Below, piece after piece: positions 1 through 6,140 of a stretch of 10,051 bases of DNA (positions within the stretch are counted from its first letter, which is position 1; each line of letters opens with the position of its first letter). Source of the DNA: Candidatus Woesearchaeota archaeon UBA153 (GTDB taxonomy: Archaea > Nanobdellota > Nanobdellia > Woesearchaeales > UBA525); contig DASH01000038.1 in assembly GCA_002503705.1 (NCBI GenBank), positions 1-10,051 on the forward strand. Direction: 5' to 3'. The translations under genes were made by a program, and so were the position numbers. The notes under the pieces are model-generated. The model saw only the letters and a list, made by a program, of their open reading frames with translations. It had not been told where the DNA came from and made no database searches.

Positions 1-45
1 ATCGAGCGTTTCGAAGATGCTCAACACCGATGAACGTGAACAGAC

Positions 46-492
46 ATGATCCCCAGTTTCTTCTCCAAACTCCCGATTCCTGAGAAGCTCCCTGCGGAGA
101 TGGAGCGTCACGTCGCGGCCTTGCAGAGGACGAAGGGGAGACGGGAATGCCTTGAGCAGGCATACCGTATCATCACGTCCCGGTATGAGGGACGGAAACT
201 CGAGACGTATCTGAAACTGCCTCGCGCGTTCACGAAGCGCCTCGAGAAGATCTGGACGCGGACCGGGTACTTGCACTGCCACCAGCAGAATTATCTGCTC
301 AGGGTCCTCCTCGTCAAGAGCGGCAAGTTCTCGGAAGAGGACGTACGGCAGAAGCTCACGTTGTACGTCATCTCGCCGCACCAGTACCTGCAAGTCAACC
401 TCGGCACGAAGAGCAAGCCGGACTGGATCGACGTCGACCCGTGGGCGTTGAAGCCGTGCGGTCTCCGCATCGGCAAGCACGCGGGACGGTAA
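46..492 (+). CDS. Small transglutaminase-fold (Cys-His-Asp) protein
   Basis: Hypothetical 148-residue protein, tentatively of the transglutaminase/papain-like fold. What is seen: a Cys followed by a helix-like stretch (HCHQQNYLLRVLL, Cys78), then a His on a predicted strand (SPHQYLQV, His112), then a Trp and Asp (DWIDVDPW, Trp127, Asp131). The order and spacing match the Cys-His-Asp triad of the transglutaminase core, where the last Asp sits in a W-x-x-V-D-P motif. No signal peptide or membrane segment is visible, so it is probably cytoplasmic; it could be a peptidase, an amidase or a non-catalytic relative. The first 70 residues are charged and helical. Codon use is GC-rich like the topoisomerase gene, so it belongs to the host backbone rather than the island that follows. 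No TATA box is visible in the 45 bases upstream, so it may continue an operon entering from the left. It converges on the restriction gene, 33 bases away. Confidence 0.6.
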   Translation: MIPSFFSKLPIPEKLPAEMERHVAALQRTKGRRECLEQAYRIITSRYEGRKLETYLKLPRAFTKRLEKIWTRTGYLHCHQQNYLLRVLLVKSGKFSEEDVRQKLTLYVISPHQYLQVNLGTKSKPDWIDVDPWALKPCGLRIGKHAGR

Positions 493-525
493 CTGAGAAC
501 GATGAACTCCGTAGGTTCTAAAACT

Positions 526-1584
526 TTAAATATCGGTAAGTGCCCATCTGCCTTTCAAGAGCGACACATCATACTTTCGTTCTTTAATGAAAGGCGTCAT
601 CTCCGTGCTCGACGGAAACTCTTGTTTGAATTCTCTCAATAAGTCCTGAAGTAAGTGCGCGCCAAGCGTTTTTTTGTATTTAGCGGAAAGACAGAGTTCA
701 TACCAACACGTCAAGTCGGAAACAGTAATGATCGACTGGATTCGAGAGCTGAAAGACAACTGCGTGAGTATTCGTCGAATCGTCTCCGCTTCTCCGTCAA
801 GGCACACGAGAACGATTTTGTCTGCACTGACGTTCTCGACTACATCCTCGGCCAAGTCCTCAGTGAGCGATAAATGCTTCACTTGTATGGCGGGGCCGAA
901 ATTCGCCCACATATCCAGACCCCTATCCGCAGCATTCGTGACGCCGACGCGATGAATGCTTGCGGAAATCGTGATAGACTGTATCTTGTCCGAGAGACCA
1001 ATAACCGATGTGACGAACTTCTTGAAATCGGCTAAAACCTCTTTATCGAGATTCTTAATACAAACGCTCACTTCAACTCTCAGAGCGCGCATAATCGTCG
1101 AGAATAACGCATAGACTATTATCTCATAGACTTTGTCGATGCTTCTTCTGAGGCCCGGCTCCGCGGTGAAACGCTCGAGAAATTCTTCTAAACGGAAAGT
1201 TTCCGGCTTGGCGGTCTCCAAATACTTCTCGGCATCATTGATTTTTCCCAATCGTTCTTTCAGTCGATGATATATGTACGCCTCAACAACTCCACCATTC
1301 TTCTTGTTGAATCTCGCCAACTCGGCCAAATGCGCAGGAGGCATAGCATTAGCGTCGAATATGTTGTCCTGGTACTTCTGCGACGAGGTAGATGCTCTTC
1401 CGACGAGCCTCTTAGTGATCTCGTCTCGCCATCGTTTACTAGCGTTCCGATACGTTTCTATATCGGAAGGTTTGATTTTTCCTTCGGTTCGATAATGATG
1501 GAGAATTTCCGCTATTTGAATCGGTTTGTAGAGGTGCGCACGGCCTTTTCGTATAATCTTATCTAGAGAGTCCTTACTCCGCAT
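526..1584 (-). CDS. HaeII-family type II restriction endonuclease
   Basis: A 352-residue protein that I recognise as a HaeII-like type II restriction endonuclease; HaeII cuts RGCGC^Y. Seen: an N-terminal block typical of the family as I recall it (HLYKPIQIAEIL, residues 18-28; ETYRNASKRWRDE, 43-55; STSSQKYQDN, 65-74) and a PD-(D/E)xK-type core with Asp224 (RGLDMWANFG) followed by Gln234-x-Lys236 (AIQVKH). Gln in place of the usual acidic residue is tolerated in this superfamily. Glu154 in the preceding helix may complete the metal site. The ATG overlaps the end of the methyltransferase gene by 11 bases, and a GGGTGA Shine-Dalgarno site (1594-1599, minus strand) lies 9 bases upstream inside that gene, so the two are one operon with the methyltransferase made first. 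Codons (AAA, ATA, TCT, TTG) are AT-richer than those of the flanking genes. Exact cut site is inferred, not proven. Confidence 0.78.
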   Translation of the reverse strand: MRSKDSLDKIIRKGRAHLYKPIQIAEILHHYRTEGKIKPSDIETYRNASKRWRDEITKRLVGRASTSSQKYQDNIFDANAMPPAHLAELARFNKKNGGVVEAYIYHRLKERLGKINDAEKYLETAKPETFRLEEFLERFTAEPGLRRSIDKVYEIIVYALFSTIMRALRVEVSVCIKNLDKEVLADFKKFVTSVIGLSDKIQSITISASIHRVGVTNAADRGLDMWANFGPAIQVKHLSLTEDLAEDVVENVSADKIVLVCLDGEAETIRRILTQLSFSSRIQSIITVSDLTCWYELCLSAKYKKTLGAHLLQDLLREFKQEFPSSTEMTPFIKERKYDVSLLKGRWALTDI

Positions 1585-2569
1585 TTGTAGCAGTCACCCT
1601 GAGTCTCGTCTGAACGCCATCCGAGGATATCTGCACTTCCGACGAAAGAGGAATATTACCCATCGCTTTCATCATCTCTTTCGCCACGGCGCGAATCATG
1701 GGAACGGGAACTGCATTGCCTGCTTGTTTGCGAACTTGAGCGTCGGGAACGACAATCTTGAAATTCTTCGGGAATCCTTGAAGCGAGAGATTCTCTCTCG
1801 GTGTCAGACGGCGTATTCCGTCGACCAGTAAATAATTGTATGATGCACCGGCGCGCAGAGCGCAAGAGAATTCGTGAATTCCTATATCGCCACGTTTATT
1901 CTCATGCCAGATTGCCGGTTTCGGGATGATTCTTCCCGCAACCTTCTTCATTCGCTTCTCGATTATGGCCTCCGAGGCAAAGTGTTTCTTATCGACTTTA
2001 GCGTGATCTTCGAGAACGTCTTTCAATGAAGAACGTTGCTTCGAAGGTTCTGGGAACTTAAAGAGATAGTTCTTCTTAAAACCGACGATGATAACGCGTT
2101 CTCTCTTCTGCGGCAGACCGTAGTCTAACGCGTTGAGCACCTTCCAATGAACAAAATACCCTAACTCTCCTAGCTTTCCTAAGATGACCTTGAAAGTTCG
2201 GTGATCATCGTGGCTAACGAGACGTTTGACATTCTCCAAGAGGAACGCATCCGGATGTTTATCACGCAAGATGCGTTCAATCTCGAAGAATAATGTTCCG
2301 CGAGTATCGGCGAAGCCGTGGCCGTTCCCGATGATGCTAAACGGTTGACAGGGAAAACCCGCCAACAATATATTGTGGGAAGGAATACGTTCCGATGGAA
2401 TCTTCGTTATATCGCCGGCGGGCCGATGACCGAAGTTCGCTTCATACGTATCCTGCGCGTCTTCATCCCATTCAGAAGAAAAGACGCATTCGCCGCCCGA
2501 TTCGTCAAAGGGAATCCTAATACCTCCTATTCCCGCGAATAGGTCTATGAACTTGAATCGACCGCCCAT
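1574..2569 (-). CDS. DNA (cytosine-5) methyltransferase of the HaeII-like system
   Basis: C5-cytosine methyltransferase of 331 residues, transferring methyl from S-adenosylmethionine to protect host sites from the partner nuclease. All main motifs are present in order: I (DLFAGIGG, 9-16), IV with the catalytic Cys74 (GFPCQPFS), VI (ENV, 112-114), VIII (QKRERV, 154-159), a target-recognition region around 160-250, IX (RLTPRE, 254-259) and X (QAGNAVPVP, 282-290). It resembles the HhaI/HaeII branch that recognises GCGC-centred sites. The frame stays open to 2773, but I chose the ATG at 2569: the conserved FIDLFAGIGG block begins seven residues after it, the upstream 68 residues look non-coding and overlap vsr on the other strand, and a TATA element lies about 26 bases upstream, as expected for a leaderless mRNA. 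AT-rich codon use marks it as part of the island. Confidence 0.93.
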   Translation of the reverse strand: MGGRFKFIDLFAGIGGIRIPFDESGGECVFSSEWDEDAQDTYEANFGHRPAGDITKIPSERIPSHNILLAGFPCQPFSIIGNGHGFADTRGTLFFEIERILRDKHPDAFLLENVKRLVSHDDHRTFKVILGKLGELGYFVHWKVLNALDYGLPQKRERVIIVGFKKNYLFKFPEPSKQRSSLKDVLEDHAKVDKKHFASEAIIEKRMKKVAGRIIPKPAIWHENKRGDIGIHEFSCALRAGASYNYLLVDGIRRLTPRENLSLQGFPKNFKIVVPDAQVRKQAGNAVPVPMIRAVAKEMMKAMGNIPLSSEVQISSDGVQTRLRVTATNAE

Positions 2570-2621
2570 GCAGATATGGTGGACGAACACTTTATTAAGG
2601 TTACGGAATACTGACCAGTGG
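2570..2621. promoter_or_regulatory. Divergent promoter with one shared TATA element
   Basis: This 52-base gap separates the methyltransferase start (2569, minus) from the vsr start (2622, plus). Its only AT-rich block is TTTATTAA at 2591-2598, which reads TTAATAAA on the other strand. Its centre lies about 27 bases from the vsr ATG and 25 from the methyltransferase ATG, the spacing at which archaeal RNA polymerase starts. No Shine-Dalgarno site is visible on either side, so both mRNAs are probably leaderless. On the minus strand the box is preceded by CGTAACC, a BRE-like element also found before the ATPase TATA box (8782-8788, minus strand); on the plus strand it is preceded by CGAACAC. Confidence 0.65.
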
Positions 2622-3047
2622 ATGACCGACACGGTAAAAAAGGGCGTGAGAAGCAAAATCATGGCTCGAATACGGGGAAAAAACACTTCTCCCGAAAAAT
2701 TTCTAAGAAAAGCCTTATTTGCGGCCGGAAGCAAGTATCGTCTGCAATATCCCGTCAAAGGACGACCCGACATTGTTTTTCCGAAAGAGAAAGTCGCAGT
2801 CTTCGTCGATGGTTGCTTTTGGCATGGCTGCGTGCGTTGCGCGCGTCTCCCTAAGTCGAACGTCGTCTATTGGACTCGAAAAATCGCGTCTAATGTTAAA
2901 CGAGATTCTCTCGTGAATCAAGAGTTAAAAAAGACGGGCTGGCGAGTACTCAGAATTCCGGAACACAATTTAAACGAAAGACGAATAAAACCCCTCGTTT
3001 CGAGAATAACAAGCATAGTACGGAAACGACGCAAGACGCGTGAATGA
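2622..3047 (+). CDS. vsr: Very short patch repair (Vsr) endonuclease
   Basis: Vsr-type endonuclease of 141 residues. The family nicks DNA 5' of the T in T:G mismatches that arise when 5-methylcytosine deaminates, starting short-patch repair. Seen: the N-terminal RSKIMARIRGKNTSPE block (10-25), GRPDIVF with catalytic-type Asp50, FVDGCFWHGC (61-70) with Asp63 and His68, putative zinc ligands Cys70 and Cys73, YWTRKIASNVKRD (83-95), and GWRVLRIPEHNL (106-117). Length is close to the usual 130-150. An open frame continues upstream to 2547, but the ATG at 2622 is chosen: it matches the family's N-terminus and sits about 27 bases after the TATA element. The AT-rich codons match the restriction-modification genes, and its position opposite the m5C methyltransferase indicates that it serves that system. 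Related Vsr-like proteins can also act as strand-nicking defence nucleases. Confidence 0.9.
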   Translation: MTDTVKKGVRSKIMARIRGKNTSPEKFLRKALFAAGSKYRLQYPVKGRPDIVFPKEKVAVFVDGCFWHGCVRCARLPKSNVVYWTRKIASNVKRDSLVNQELKKTGWRVLRIPEHNLNERRIKPLVSRITSIVRKRRKTRE

Positions 3048-3085
3048 CGCATAAGACCATTTCTCTTCGCAATAACCTATTGTAA

Positions 3086-3139
3086 GCGCGTCTTTCTACG
3101 CGCACACGCGCGTTCGAGAAATCGCGTTTTCTGTCGCGA
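3086..3139. repeat. Cluster of short GC inverted repeats between vsr and topA
   Basis: GCGCGT (3086-3091), ACGCGC (3098-3103) and GCGCGT (3108-3113) form two mutually exclusive six-base-pair hairpins that share the middle arm. A further hairpin TCGCG/CGCGA (3122-3126 with 3135-3139) follows, ending just before the topA TATA box. There is no T-run after any of them, so this is not a typical intrinsic terminator. They could be an mRNA 3' end structure of vsr or protein-binding operators near the topA promoter. Function unknown. Confidence 0.4.
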
Positions 3140-3140
3140 C

Positions 3141-3156
3141 GGAACTTTTTTAAAAG
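3141..3156 (+). promoter_or_regulatory. topA promoter (BRE-like element plus TATA box)
   Basis: GGAAC (3141-3145) is followed by TTTTTTAAAA (3146-3155). The first A of the A-run is 26 bases before the topA ATG at 3178, the placement expected for a leaderless archaeal transcript. No convincing Shine-Dalgarno site lies between box and ATG. Confidence 0.65.
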
Positions 3157-3177
3157 GCCCGCGTCCCCTAGTGAGCA

Positions 3178-5592
3178 ATGGCGTATGAGCTCATCATCTG
3201 CGAGAAGCCGAGCGCCGCTCTCAAGATTGCCGAGGCGCTCGCTTCTGGAAAGCCGGTCAAGAAGGCCTTGAACGGCGTCCCGTACTACGAATTGAGCCAC
3301 GGCAAGAGAGAGATTGTCGTCGCGGCCGCGGCCGGCCACCTCTATGGCGTCGGCGAGAAGGGCGAGAAGCGGACGTACGGCTATCCCGTCTACGAGATGG
3401 AGTGGAAGCCGAATTCCGAGCTCTCCAAGGACGCTGACTTCACGAAGAAGTACATCACGACGTTGCAGAAGCTCGCGAAGGGCGCTGACGAGTTCACTGT
3501 CGCGACAGACTATGATATCGAAGGCGAGACCATCGGGTATAATATCGTCCGTTTCGCGTGCAAGAAGAAGGACGCGAACAGGATGAAGTTCAGCACGCTC
3601 ACGAAGGACGAGCTCGTCGAGGCGTACGAGAACAAGCAGAAGACGCTTGACTGGGGCCAGGCGAAGGCTGGCGAGACGAGACACTACTTGGATTGGATGT
3701 TCGGCATCAATCTCAGCCGCGCGTTGACGCAGAGCGTGAAGGCGGCCGGCAGCTTCAAGATCCTCAGCATCGGCCGCGTGCAAGGGCCTGCGTTGTACAT
3801 GGTCGTTGAGCGCGAGCGCGAGATTGAGGCGTTCAAGCCGGTCGACTACTGGGAGCTCGAACTCAACTCGGAAAAAGATGCGAAGCCAGTCACGGCGTGG
3901 CACGCGACGGACAAGTTCTGGAAGGAGCCTGAAGCGAAAGCCGCGCACGCGAAGGCGAAGGCGGCGAAGCACGCGACCGTGTCGAGCGTCGAGGCGAAGT
4001 CGTTCAACCAGAGCCCACCGACACCCTTCGACCTCGGCACCTTGCAGACCGAGGCGTATCGTTGTTTCAAGATCAAGCCGAAAGAGACTCTTGAAGTCGC
4101 GCAGAGCTTGTATAGCGCGGGGTACATCTCCTACCCGCGTACGAGCAGTCAGAAACTTCCTGCAAAGCTGGGCTTCAAGAAGATTCTCGGCCAGCTCACC
4201 AAGCAAAAGCAGTACGAAGAGCTCGCGAATACGCTTCTCGGGAAAGGAACGTTGCAGCCGAACGAGGGGAAGAAGGACGACCCGGCGCACCCCGCCATCT
4301 TCCCGACGGGCATCGTGCCGACGGGCGGAGCGCGAGACTTGAAGGTCTACGATCTCATCGTCAAGCGGTTCCTCGCCACGTTCGCCGACCCGGCGACGCG
4401 AGAGACCGTGACCGCGACGATGGACGCGAACGGCGAGCCGTTCATCGCGAAAGGCACGCGGACGACGAGCAAAGGATGGCATGTCTTCTACGCGCCGTAC
4501 GTCACGCTCGAAGAGGAAGAGCTCCCGAAGATGACGAAGGCCGAGAAGCTCCCGGTCAAGAAGGTCACGTTGCACAAGAAGCAGACGCAGCCGCCGAAGC
4601 GGTACACGCAAGCGTCCATCATCACCGAGCTCGAGAAGCGCAGTTTGGGGACGAAAGCCACGCGCGCGGACGTCGTGGACGCGTTGTTCAAGCGGAACTA
4701 CGTGAAGGGCGACGCGAACATCACGGCCACGGGGTTGGGCATCCAGACTATCCAGACGCTCGAGAAGCACTCGCCGGACATCATCGATCAAGAGTTGACG
4801 CGGCACTTCGAGGAGGAGCTTGAGGAGATTCGTGAAGGCGCGAAGGACGGCCCGCAAGTCCTCGAGGAGGCGAAGGGACCGTTGGACAAGACGCTCAAGA
4901 AGTTCAAGAAAGACGAGAAAGAGGTCGGCGCCGAGCTCATCGAGGCGCATCGGAACGAGCAGGACCTCCAGAATACGTTGTTCGCGTGCCCAGTCTGCAA
5001 GTCTGGCACGCTCAAGGTGAAATTCTCGCCGAAGAACAAGGGCAAGTTCATCGGGTGCGACAAGTATCCTGAGTGCACGTTCACCGCGCCGTTGCCGAAG
5101 CTCGGCTTCCCCAAGCCAGCGGATAAGAACTGCGAGCATTGCGGCGCGGCGATGCTCATGGTCGTCATGAAAGGACGCCCGCCCTTGGTCACGTGCATCA
5201 ACCCGACGTGTCCGGAACGGGTGAAGCAGGAGAAGGCGCAGACGAAGATGGCGAAGGCCAATGGTGAAGGAGAGCCTTGTCCGAACTGCAAGGAAGGCAC
5301 GATGCGGTTGAAGAACGGTCGTTTCGGCATGTTCCTCGGTTGCGACCGCTACCCGAAATGCAAGACGATCATCAACATCCCGAAGAGCAAGGAGGAGCAG
5401 AAAGAACTTGAAGCGCAGAAGCTTCTCGCCGCGGACGCGGGCGAAGGCAAGCCGTGTCCGAAATGCGGCGAAGGCCATCTCAAGCTGCGGCAGTCCGCTC
5501 GCGGGTACTTCTTAGGGTGCGACCGCTACCCGAAATGCAAGACGATTGTCAAGATTGAGGAGCAGAACGGAAAAGAAAAAGAGAAAGAGTAA
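3178..5592 (+). CDS. topA: DNA topoisomerase I (type IA) with four zinc ribbons
   Basis: Type IA topoisomerase of 804 residues, which relaxes negatively supercoiled DNA by cutting one strand and forming a 5'-phosphotyrosine link. Domains in order: a TOPRIM domain with Glu9 (ICEKPSAA) and the Asp111-x-Asp113-x-Glu115 metal motif (DYDIEGE); the cleavage/gate domains with active-site Tyr319 in YISYPRTSS and the adjacent Arg321; a central region up to about residue 598 with the TQASIITELEKRSLGTKATRA block near 477-497; then four four-Cys ribbons with ligands C604/C607/C627/C633, C652/C655/C673/C678, C701/C704/C722/C728 and C760/C763/C781/C787. There is no helicase domain, so it is not reverse gyrase. 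The last two ribbons are almost copies of each other. A leaderless start at 3178 is supported by the TATA box. Codons are strongly AAG/CTC/GCG-biased, unlike the preceding island. The lysine-rich C-terminus ends at a probable terminator. Confidence 0.97.
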   Translation: MAYELIICEKPSAALKIAEALASGKPVKKALNGVPYYELSHGKREIVVAAAAGHLYGVGEKGEKRTYGYPVYEMEWKPNSELSKDADFTKKYITTLQKLAKGADEFTVATDYDIEGETIGYNIVRFACKKKDANRMKFSTLTKDELVEAYENKQKTLDWGQAKAGETRHYLDWMFGINLSRALTQSVKAAGSFKILSIGRVQGPALYMVVEREREIEAFKPVDYWELELNSEKDAKPVTAWHATDKFWKEPEAKAAHAKAKAAKHATVSSVEAKSFNQSPPTPFDLGTLQTEAYRCFKIKPKETLEVAQSLYSAGYISYPRTSSQKLPAKLGFKKILGQLTKQKQYEELANTLLGKGTLQPNEGKKDDPAHPAIFPTGIVPTGGARDLKVYDLIVKRFLATFADPATRETVTATMDANGEPFIAKGTRTTSKGWHVFYAPYVTLEEEELPKMTKAEKLPVKKVTLHKKQTQPPKRYTQASIITELEKRSLGTKATRADVVDALFKRNYVKGDANITATGLGIQTIQTLEKHSPDIIDQELTRHFEEELEEIREGAKDGPQVLEEAKGPLDKTLKKFKKDEKEVGAELIEAHRNEQDLQNTLFACPVCKSGTLKVKFSPKNKGKFIGCDKYPECTFTAPLPKLGFPKPADKNCEHCGAAMLMVVMKGRPPLVTCINPTCPERVKQEKAQTKMAKANGEGEPCPNCKEGTMRLKNGRFGMFLGCDRYPKCKTIINIPKSKEEQKELEAQKLLAADAGEGKPCPKCGEGHLKLRQSARGYFLGCDRYPKCKTIVKIEEQNGKEKEKE
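5341..5546 (+). repeat. Direct DNA repeat inside topA zinc ribbons 3 and 4
   Basis: The stretch 5341-5369 is repeated base for base at 5518-5546 (29 bases). It encodes the second Cys pair of ribbons 3 and 4 (CDRYPKCKTI). Identity in all wobble positions points to recent duplication or gene conversion rather than only protein-level constraint, although the strong codon bias of this gene contributes. Confidence 0.75.
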
Positions 5593-5638
5593 AAAAGCCA
5601 AGAGCGAGAAGCGCGCTTAACGCTTCTTCTTCTTTTTC
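5591..5638. terminator. Bidirectional terminator between topA and the basic protein gene
   Basis: AGAAGCG (5607-5613) pairs with CGCTTCT (5621-5627) across a seven-base loop. On the plus strand a pyrimidine/T-rich stretch follows (5628-5638), suiting topA. On the minus strand six Ts lie at 5591-5596, suiting the convergent small gene. The hairpin includes the small gene's stop codon. Archaeal termination needs mainly the T-tracts, so the hairpin may be secondary. Confidence 0.5.
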
Positions 5639-5730
5639 GCCGCTTTCTTGACGACGCGGCGCTTGACGGTGCGCTTCACCGCCTTCTTCTTGACCACTTT
5701 CCGTTTTGAGATTCTTTTTTTCGCTGCCAT
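5617..5730 (-). CDS. 37-residue Lys/Arg-rich basic protein
   Basis: A very small protein, 37 residues, of which 22 are Lys or Arg and none is acidic; the rest is mainly Val and Ala in a KR-x-VVKK-x-A rhythm. It resembles the tail of histone H1 or small nucleic-acid-binding proteins, so binding to DNA or RNA is the likely role, but no family is recognised. The same frame is open upstream to 6069, but that part reads Ser/Arg-rich nonsense antisense to the dph2 remnant, so the ATG at 5730 is chosen. Support for a real gene: a TATA box TTTAAATA (5764-5757, minus strand) with CGCAACC just upstream, spaced for a leaderless mRNA, and a T-run after the stop codon. Could also be a chance lysine-rich frame; the promoter argues against that. 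Confidence 0.6.
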   Translation of the reverse strand: MAAKKRISKRKVVKKKAVKRTVKRRVVKKAAKKKKKR

Positions 5731-5756
5731 TGTAAGAACGATTCTGGAAACCATCC

Positions 5757-5771
5757 TATTTAAAGGTTGCG
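5757..5771 (-). promoter_or_regulatory. Promoter of the basic protein gene
   Basis: Read on the minus strand: CGCAACC followed directly by TTTAAATA (5764-5757), ending 27 bases before the ATG at 5730. It matches the BRE-TATA pattern of the methyltransferase and ATPase promoters. It lies just past the truncated end of the dph2 remnant. Confidence 0.55.
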
Positions 5772-5821
5772 ATTCTGGAATTTCATTCAACAAAGAGGAA
5801 GTGAAGAACGCCGCAAGAAAC

Positions 5822-6088
5822 TCATCGCCACGCGGCGTGCCCGAGGTGGATGAGGAGGTCGAAGCCGAGCCGATCGACGTGCAACGGGACGTCGCACGCG
5901 CCGTAGCACGAGCCGCCCCAGAAGAACAATTCCAAATGGGGGAGCTCCTCGCGGATCGCCTCCTGCAACTCCTCGGCCGAGGGCTTGAGCCCGTCGGGGA
6001 GCTGGACGAGAACGCGCTTCGCCCCTTCCTTCTTGATCGTCGCGACGATACCGGAAACGTCCAAGTCATAATACTCGTTCAACGTCAT
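5822..6088 (-). pseudogene. dph2: Dph2 (diphthamide synthase) N-terminal remnant
   Basis: An 88-residue frame matching the first quarter of archaeal Dph2, the iron-sulfur, SAM-cleaving enzyme that adds the 3-amino-3-carboxypropyl group to the His of elongation factor 2, the first step of diphthamide synthesis. Seen: AKRVLVQLPDGLKP (23-36), GSCYGACDVP (59-68) with the first cluster ligand at Cys65, and DLLIHLGHAAW (77-87); then a stop. Full-length archaeal Dph2 is about 330-350 residues and has two further cluster Cys residues, absent here. None of the three frames after the stop resembles Dph2, and within about 60 bases the next gene's promoter begins, so the 3' part seems deleted rather than frameshifted. 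The ATG at 6088 is preferred over TTG at 6091 because a TATA box lies 26 bases upstream. It cannot catalyse the reaction alone. A complete copy may exist elsewhere. Confidence 0.75.
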
Positions 6089-6110
6089 CAAACGGAAGAG
6101 AGAAAGCCGA

Positions 6111-6132
6111 GTTTAAAAAAATTCGTAAAAAA
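6111..6132 (-). promoter_or_regulatory. Overlapping TPR-gene terminator and dph2-remnant promoter
   Basis: On the minus strand a T6 run (6132-6127) is followed by TTTTTTTAAAC (6121-6111). The first run is suited to ending the TPR gene transcript, which stops at 6141. The second works as a TATA box whose first A (6114) is 26 bases before the dph2-remnant ATG. The promoter thus looks intact although its gene is truncated. Confidence 0.5.
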
Positions 6133-6140
6133 CGTTTCGC

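Noticed and set aside
1..49. C-terminal end of an upstream plus-strand gene, with stop at 31-33 or an ATGA overlap at 46-49
   Set aside because: Two frames give plausible endings, and fewer than 50 bases are available, so neither can be chosen.
508..525. GGTTCTAAA resembling a tRNA T-loop remnant that could mark an integration site
   Set aside because: Only about nine bases match, with no acceptor stem and no matching repeat at the other end of the island.
2570..2773. N-terminal 68-residue extension of the methyltransferase
   Set aside because: It lies upstream of the TATA element and opposite vsr, and the family begins right at the FIDLFAGIGG block.
2950..5478. An 842-codon open frame on the minus strand opposite topA
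   Set aside because: Arg/Leu/Val-rich sequence with no domain; it arises because the GC-biased codons of topA rarely give stop codons on the opposite strand. topA itself has every catalytic motif.
5731..5824. Frameshifted continuation of dph2 in another frame
   Set aside because: All three minus-strand frames after the stop were read; none shows Dph2-like sequence, and the space is only about 60 bases before the next promoter.
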